Positions 57,731-64,000 of a DNA stretch of 64,000 bases are shown here, piece by piece; positions within the stretch are counted from its first letter, which is position 1, and each line of letters begins with the position of its first letter. The position numbers and the translations under genes were made by a program. The stretch is from positions 28,692,438-28,756,437 of the forward strand of contig NW_026555339.1 in the NCBI RefSeq assembly GCF_029017545.1, given 5' to 3'. This DNA comes from Prosopis cineraria. Its lineage: Eukaryota > Streptophyta > Magnoliopsida > Fabales > Fabaceae. The notes under the pieces are model-generated. The model did not search any database. It had not been told where the DNA came from and worked only from the letters and a program-made list of their open reading frames with translations.

Positions 57731-58100
57731 GTTTGCCACCTATTAATGGTATAATGATCCCACCATAAGCTAGCATAGTTAGTAAACTCCATAGCAGCAA
57801 ACTTACATTTGTCATCTTTAAAATAAGGTTTCCAGTCAAAGACTTTATCAACCTTTCATTCCCATTTAAGGTAAGCATCAGGATCTGCTTTCCCTAAGAA
57901 TGGGGAATCTTCATCTTATCCTTATTAAATAAAACCTTTGTTCGTCCAAGAGTCTCCTCATAGAACTCATCATCATGATCTTTCTTGTTGGTCATATGAT
58001 TAGAGCTAGTGGACTCTAGGTCTTATAAACGGCTAGTGATCTCGTTCAACTGCTTTTAAAAGGATTTTAGTACATTACTAAGATTAGGGTGTTCTGCCAT
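57731..58100 (-). pseudogene. Ty3-gypsy gag, N-terminal part with start codon
   Basis: The minus-strand ATG is at 58098-58100: MAEHPNLSNVLKSF, a stop, EITSRL, then MTNKKDHDDEFYEET, LGRTKVLFNKDKMKIPHS, and across a frameshift a W-x-x-K-V-D-K-V-F-D-W-x-P-Y-F segment and FAAMEFTNYASLWWDHYTIN (in pieces), then RWQT at the LTR junction. This is the first half of the retrotransposon gag domain whose second half is at 45640-46217, 11.5 kb away. Confidence 0.85.
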
Positions 58101-58109
58101 AAAGGTACC

Positions 58110-59764
58110 TATTGGAAATTGTGCCCTAGGGCCAATTATTGTACTATGCACATTGTTATTTAATGAATTTCTCTTTTGTTATCATATCAATTGCATGTTC
58201 AATATGATAACTGTATCCTTGGACAAATTATAGTGATTGTCCTAAATGTCCCTGCTCGGTCATCTATGAGAGATCATAGATGAAACAAGACTAGTATGAC
58301 TTTGATTAATTATAGAGATACAAATCAAAGCCATAGGCACTTGAAAGAGTACAAGGTGCTAGACCAACCCTCTATGAGAAAACTGCAAGGTACAAGTCAT
58401 AAGCTTATCTGATATGTAACCATATCACTAAGCCCTTTGACCTGAGATCATCATAGATTCCTACATAATGACTATTGAACTTTGACTTAGTCAAGAGTCA
58501 CCTTTGACCGGGTGATTATAAAGACTGTGATTGAGTTTAAGGATATTCATGCAGAGGAATGTGAGTAGTTAAGATGGAATTTGTCCCTCACATTAAGTGA
58601 AAGATATTATTGAGCCCCTCGATGAGTAAAACTGACAAAATATATGGCCATACTACAATGGAGAGGGTTTTTCCATTTTTACTGTCAGCTACTCAGAGAT
58701 CGAGAAAGTAACGATCAGGTAAAGGAGAATGATAATTCCATATCTCATACTTCACCGAAATATCATGTGACAAAAGGGATGTAATACGGTTGCATGATAA
58801 GTTACATCGGATCATCGATTCTCATGTGAATTGGATAATTGCAATGTCTTGCTAGAGGCCACTTGTGACTTGTGGGCTAATAGCATAATTAGCCTACTAC
58901 CAATTTCACATGGGCCTACAAGGTCGCACATAAAAATAGCCCAACTCGAGCTATAATGTCCAAATTCATTGAATTTAAAATATGTCTAGATTCAATGAAT
59001 GTAATATAGGGTGAATGAATTATATATATATATATATATATTTGAATATTTATTTGATAAATATTTATATATTTATATGAAATATAAAATTCAAAATATA
59101 ATTATATATATATATATTTTTTTAAAATATATGTGTGTGTGTGTGTGTATATATTCACATATATATATAATATAATATATATATTATATTATATTATATT
59201 ATATTATATTATGTTAGTTTTAAATTTAATTTTATATGATAAATTAAATTTAATAACTAACATGATATGAGAGAATTTTATGTCAGTTTTATAATTTAAA
59301 TTTATAAGATAAATTCAAATTAGATGTGATATCATGGATTAAATTTATGAGATAAATTTAATTAAATTTTCGTGGGCTTTTAAATGGAAGATGAAAACCC
59401 TGATCCATATAGCACTATATATAGATAGGGATGTTCTTTATGAAGGAAGAGAGATTTAAAAAAGTTCTTAAAAACACTTTGAAGCCAAAACATCCTATAA
59501 AAAGAAAAAAAACATTTAAAGAAGAACAAACACAGGGAGTGTGAACACACTGTTTGAGTTAGAGAGTTGTTCATGTAGATACCGATAGAGGGAGTAGATT
59601 TACGTTATCAGCTCTTGAGATCCAAACTCTTGAAGAGAACATACGCCAACTTTAAAGAATTAAAAGGTAACTCTTCTACAGCTTGACTTAAACAAATTTG
59701 TTCGTTCTATATCAGGATAGGGATTTTAAAATTTTAATCTTTCGCCGTGCATCTCTATCCAACA
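58110..59764 (+). mobile_element. Solo LTR 2, same family as solo LTR 1
   Basis: Begins TATTGGAAATTGTGCC (TGTTGG expected) and ends CTATCCAACA. The flanks GTACC (58105-58109) and GCACC (59765-59769) form a 5-bp duplication with one transition. It sits in the gypsy leader about 10 bp before the gag ATG. Length 1655 bp, with TA and TG microsatellites at 59020-59205. There is no primer-binding site or internal region, so it is a solo LTR. Confidence 0.88.
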
Positions 59765-59769
59765 GCACC

Positions 59770-60728
59770 TGTAATATTAGTGAAAATAAGAAAACAAGAA
59801 GATGGTCCTCACTACTCTTTCACATGTTTACACTCATATCAATGCAAGTCACTCGTGTTTCATAGTTTTATTTAGCTTTTTCTATAACGCGTTCTCTTGC
59901 CTTTTTCCACTCAAAGGTGCGTCTTTAAGTGCTTAATCATATTAAAGGAAAATTCAAGGAGTAACAACCAAGCAAGTATAAAATTGAGTTAGAAAATCAA
60001 GAATGGATATAACCAAATGTCTCAAACCTCATAAATATTCAACCAATTATAGAAAGTAATCAAGAAATCAAAAGACAAGTGAAGGAAACAAAAGAAATAT
60101 GAAAACAAAGGAAAGGGCGACATGTAAATAGAAAGGGAAGGAAAAAAATAGAATAGGAAACAAAGAAAATAGGGAAGTAAAAGGAATAGGAAAGTAATGG
60201 AAATATGAAAGATCAAGATAATAGGAAGGTGATGAAAGTTAAAAAAAAAAAAAGGAAACTGAGACAAGATCGAAATCAAGTAAAAATAGGAAAGTAGTAA
60301 AGATAAGCCTTACTACTCAAAAAAATTTCTCCTCAATCAATCTAGCAAAATAGGAAACTAGATTAGTCAATAAAGAAATCAACTTGAGTTGCAAGCCACC
60401 AACTTTTCAACCTTCTTCTTTTGCAATACTATTTTTTAAATATATCATGCCTCTTTGTTTTTTTTTACTTGGGATTCACGCCCTTTTCTCTCTATTTTTT
60501 TTGCTACTATTTTTTTCGCTTAACAATGAAAATACAAATAAAAAATGTAAGGTAGCAACTTTTTTTTTTGTGAATTTTGCAACACAAGAACACAAAGAAT
60601 AATGACAAGAGAGGAGAAGAGATAGAAGACAAATAAAAGAAAGTGATATGGCACAAAGAAGAATAAAAGGGGAAGAAGAAGAAGAAAAAAATGGAAGGAA
60701 AGACAAACTTGATGATGGCACAAAAACC
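59770..60728 (-). other. Ty3-gypsy 5' leader
   Basis: On the minus strand this lies between the primer-binding site (near 60735) and the gag start (58100). It is A/G-rich and repetitive (GGAAA, GAAGAA runs), with no credible gene; open frames here are low-complexity. CTTTTTCCACTCAAAGGTGCG near 59905 looks like leader text common to this kind of element. Confidence 0.55.
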
Positions 60729-60744
60729 TATGCTTTAATGCTAA
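60729..60744 (-). promoter_or_regulatory. Degraded gypsy primer-binding site
   Basis: GCTTTAATGCTAATTGATG corresponds to the reverse complement of an initiator-tRNA-Met primer site (GCTCTGATACCA) followed by the LTR end, with four changes, mostly transitions. The position fits the minus-strand gypsy element. Confidence 0.5.
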
Positions 60745-61800
60745 TTGATGCGAAAATCCCTACTTGCACTTGGAAGTAAACCCTCTGAATTCCAACAGAT
60801 CATTTTACAGTTGTCAAGTACTGCACATACACAAACAAAGAATAGAGTAGAAGCAAAAAACTAGAAGCAACAATAAATAAGAAACAAAATCAAGAAGAAA
60901 TACAAATAGGAATAGAAATGAAAATAAGAAACCAAACAAGATAGGTTTGGATAGTTGACCCAAGAAGAACTTATTTCTTAACCCTTTCTCCAATGGTCTA
61001 GGATTTAAAACCCAAGAGGCATCTAGCTCTTGACTGCTAACTCTTGACCCCTAACTCCATGGGCACCCATAAAGGAAGACCAATCGTTTCATAATCCCAA
61101 TCTTCTCAAGCACTTAAAAGGTACAAGAAAAGCTCTCACAATATGTTAATAATTCAAAATTTCTACTAAATTTGTTCTCAAAAACTAATTACATAAGGTC
61201 TATATATAAGCAACTAAATGAAAACCATAACCCTAGAAGAAATAGGTGGATGGCACCACCTATTGCAAAGGAAATAGGAAAGTTAACCAAAATTATAATA
61301 GAAATTAAATTTAGAAAATTTCCTAAATGATGACACCTTCTAGGATTCTACCTAAAATATAATAACTTAAATTGCAAGTTTGAAATTCCAAAAATTAAGA
61401 AAATCATTAAAGATATTAGAAATAAATGCCTAAATGAAAATAGGAAACTAATAGTTAAGGAAACTAATCTAGTAATCAATACTTGCTTGACTAGTCAAAT
61501 ATCCAATCTTGCACTTTAAGTTTGCATGTGACAAATCTACTTGGATGCTCTAAAAGGTGAAGATGGCACCTTGGGCCTCTTCATTAGGCATGGGCTTGGC
61601 TTTAGTTCTAGCCCTAGTCATTGGGCCTCCAATTCCTTGTAATGGATACTTGAGCATGCCCTTCTTAATATGTTTGGCTTGGGATCTTGCTTCTTAGACC
61701 TCATGCACACCTCTTTTCTCCTTAGCTAGGCCATCAATAAGACAAGACTAAGGTGGAAGAAAATGACAAGACCGCAAGCATTTAAGGGCTTAATTAAAAT
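60745..61800 (-). mobile_element. Ty3-gypsy 5' LTR (approximate limits)
   Basis: On the plus strand it starts TGATGCGAAAATCCCTACTTG, the complement of an LTR 3' end, directly next to the primer-binding site. The body has no coding capacity. The outer edge is not determined and is set before the LINE remnant. A matching 3' LTR was not found below 41 kb. Confidence 0.5.
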
Positions 61801-61979
61801 TAGGGCAGATTTAGATTTAAAATTTAGTAATCTAGATTGAGAAGCTCCACCTTCTCTCTAGTTTACTAAAGAGAAGGTCTATCTTCTTTCTAATAGCTTT
61901 TCATCATCTTCTTGATCTTTCTCATGAATACACAATTTAAGCTCGATCCCAATTTCATCATCTCTACCTTCACTTCTTA

Positions 61980-62970
61980 TGAAGAAAACATGAATCCTCT
62001 TACAACTAAAGAAGAGCTTGACTGAATCAATAGGAATATTTCAAAGCTAGATGAAGAAATGATTGATAAAGGCCTAAATTTACATCTATAACAAGAAGCA
62101 CAACAACATACTTGCCCTTTTAGTTGCAACTCCCTAGATACTTCTATTCATATCTTAAGGGACTACAAGGAAGCATGCAAGGTTAATACTTTCTTCTCTT
62201 TCCATGTGCAGGAATGGATAACTTGGAATATAAAAAATGAAGTTAACAGCTTGAGCACAAGAAGAACACCTTGGTAGAAACTTTTTGTACTCGTATGGAA
62301 GAGAAGATGCATAGAAATCTACTCAAAAGATGACATCTAGGAAAATGACATTGCCTTTTCTTACACTCAACAAATAATTAATGATATAAAGCGTCAGTCT
62401 AAAATCAACAACATCATGAAGGAGATACTAGATATGAAGTTAAATGGAGGCCTCTAGTAACTAGGTGGGTTATCCTCATCATCGATGGCTCTGCCAACAT
62501 TAATGGTGCCGTTGCTTGTGGAGGTATCATCAGAGATGATAAAGGAAATTGGATTAAGGGATTCTCCAAATACTTAGGTTATTATCCTAGCACAAAAGTT
62601 GAGCTTATGGGGGTTCTTGAAGGTCTCAATCTCTGTTGGAATGTCAATCTTCATAAAGTCAATATCTATTCTGATTTAATAGAAGCCTTATCATTCATTG
62701 AGCACAACTCCTCTAAAAGACACCCATTTTTTGAAATCATTAGGAATATTAAAGACCTACTATGAAGGATTGGGCGATCATCTTCGACCATGTTTGTAAA
62801 GAAGCTAACAGATGTTCCAACTTGCTTGCCTAACAGCATTCTTGGGACAACTTAAACATCATGATTCTTGATAATCCCCCACCTAATTATAGAAACCTAA
62901 TGGTTTTAGGCATGACTTAATTTTTGTCACTTTTGTATGGTTATATCATGGCCTTGTAATAAAAAAAAGA
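61980..62970 (+). mobile_element. LINE (L1-type) 3' remnant
   Basis: Contains the C-terminal zinc-finger region, RNase H and a 3' tail ending GCCTTGTAATAAAAAAAAG at about 62967. Order and A-rich end match a 5'-truncated plant L1. The reverse transcriptase is absent. Confidence 0.8.
62100..62930 (+). pseudogene. LINE ORF2 C-terminus with RNase H
   Basis: Pieces: SIHILRDYKEACKV (zinc-finger remnant, H-x-LRDY replacing the usual Cys), VQEWITWNIKN, VLVWKRRCIEIYSKDD, then the RNase H domain WVILIIDGSANINGAVACGG, IIRDDKGNWIKGFSKYLGYY, PSTKVELMGVLEGLNLCW, VNIYSDLIEAL. The catalytic positions D (IDGS), E (KVELMG) and D (YSDL) are kept. A stop and a shift near 62763 precede the C-terminal DHVCKEANRCSNLLA and the end YRNLMVLGMT-stop. 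Several other stops lie upstream. Confidence 0.85.
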
Positions 62971-64000
62971 ATTGGGGCAAAATGAATTTTAATTTTTTAT
63001 TTTTTTAAGATTAAAGGTCAAAAATATTTTGAAAATTTTTTGCCAAGGGCAATTGGTATTTTTTTGAGAGATTTCACTTCAAAATTTTCAAAAAAGAGTA
63101 CAAAATTATCATACTATTAATGTGAACCATTAGTTAACCATTACATTAACTATATTTACCAAGTGGCAACCACTTGACATTTAAAAAAAAATAAAAAAAA
63201 ATAATTAGAGGAGGACTATCAAGAGCCCCCAGCACCTCTACTCGAGTCATCTCATAAAATCCTTAAACTTAACCTTAGATTTGAAGAACATCTAGATACT
63301 ACATTCAATTAGTTGCATCGAACTAACCTGCGTGATCTTGCCATATTGCATCTAACCTAGAGCAAGATAAGGAGGTTGGTTGTAAGCTCTTGCTTACTAA
63401 TTAACCCACTAACACCCACCACTTATACCACATCTTAGTATGATCCCATCATACTTCTTATTTGACAAACATAATCATAAATTTATCTTTTATTCAACTA
63501 ACTAACCATGACCCTCATGGGCTTGTACTTAAAGAGTTATACAATTTAATCTATCAAAGACACATATTAACAATTAATATGTACTAACAGTCCTAGTTGG
63601 TAATATATAAATATATACAATATAAATCCTCTACACATATATACTAAGGCATTATAAAGCAATTACTGATTATGTGCCTCTAATTCCTTTTTCCCTTGCA
63701 CCTACGAAGTGTCACCTATAAAAACATCAGTAATGAGGAATGAAATAAACATCTTAATAACTAAGGATCTCTTAACTTCTAACATATATTCAAACATTAT
63801 TTAAGGTTGTGTAAGCATAACAATCCCATAACCCAAGCCATAAAATCACATATAATACCACATATTCTCATATAATACCATATGCATGTAAATATGCATG
63901 CATGATCATCCACTTTATAATCTCCTTATTCATTCTAACTAAGTCTATAGGCTATTGAGAACATGAATGAATCTATATATCTTGACTTGCCCCAAGCTCT
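62971..64000. other. Intergenic DNA, no gene seen
   Basis: AT-rich at first, then moderately GC. The open frames are short and match nothing I recognise. No element ends could be supported in this last kilobase. Confidence 0.5.

Noticed and set aside
46223..59764. A single large LTR retrotransposon bounded by two matching LTRs
   Set aside because: The DNA between the LTR copies is antisense gypsy gag continuing from outside both LTRs, there is no primer-binding site after the first LTR, and each LTR has its own decayed target duplication.
60022..60721. Several Phe/Leu/Ser-rich open frames
   Set aside because: Translations of A/G-rich leader repeats of the gypsy element; no conserved motif.

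Overview
This is AT-rich nuclear DNA from a flowering plant, most likely a eudicot. The supporting signs are CC-NB-ARC-LRR resistance genes with introns, plant-type hAT, MULE, Ty3-gypsy and LINE elements, a plastid DNA insertion and an endogenous plant pararetrovirus. No gene in the window looks fully intact. Almost all reading frames carry stops where Trp (TGG to TAG/TGA) or Gln (CAA/CAG to TAA/TAG) is expected, which is the mark of old methylated DNA decaying by cytosine deamination. Species cannot be named from sequence alone.

Layout. 1-4.0 kb: a small foldback element and an LTR of the TGTAACATYCC type. 4.0-5.87 kb: a diverged tandem repeat of about 230-280 bp that resumes at 10.37-10.8 kb. 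Between the two parts lie a 2.7-kb nuclear plastid insertion (rpl16 intron and exon 2, rpl14, rps8, infA, rpl36, in plastid order) and a 1.2-kb MULE-type element with a perfect 9-bp target duplication. 11.2-14.2 kb: scattered exon-like pieces, including one exon of a mitochondrial-carrier family gene. 14.67-18.93 kb: a complete but defective hAT transposon with terminal inverted repeats and a perfect 8-bp target duplication. 19.17-19.42 kb: a foldback MITE with a 9-bp target duplication.

19.7-28.3 kb, minus strand: two tandem CNL resistance-gene copies. The upstream copy (25.3-28.3 kb) is badly broken. The downstream copy (22.1-25.1 kb) has only about six disablements and is followed by a tail of small exons (19.7-21.9 kb) in which a block of about 1 kb is tandemly duplicated. 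28.3-35.5 kb: intergenic DNA, a possible CACTA end and another TGTAACATCCC-type LTR. 35.5-36.4 kb: a broken plant-mobile-domain gene. 36.4-40.2 kb: a second hAT element whose right end is recognisable.

41.0-61.8 kb is a nest. A minus-strand Ty3-gypsy element forms the base: 5' LTR near 60.75 kb, gag start at 58.10 kb, protease near 45.4 kb, reverse transcriptase at 41.1 kb. It is split by a 3.3-kb LTR-type insertion (41746-45056) and by two same-family solo LTRs (46223-57730 and 58110-59764). The first solo LTR is itself split by a near full-length endogenous pararetrovirus of about 8.2 kb (47.43-55.66 kb) and by an unrelated 1.3-kb solo LTR (56169-57496, TSD CTGGG). The viral copy runs from its primer-binding site through a coat-protein zinc finger, a movement-protein domain, protease, reverse transcriptase, RNase H and a possible transactivator to its promoter, poly(A) signal and leader. 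Zinc finger before movement domain is the layout I associate with Cavemovirus/Solendovirus rather than Badnavirus or Petuvirus. 62.0-62.97 kb holds the 3' end of a LINE (zinc-finger remnant, RNase H, A-tail); the rest to 64 kb has no supportable gene.
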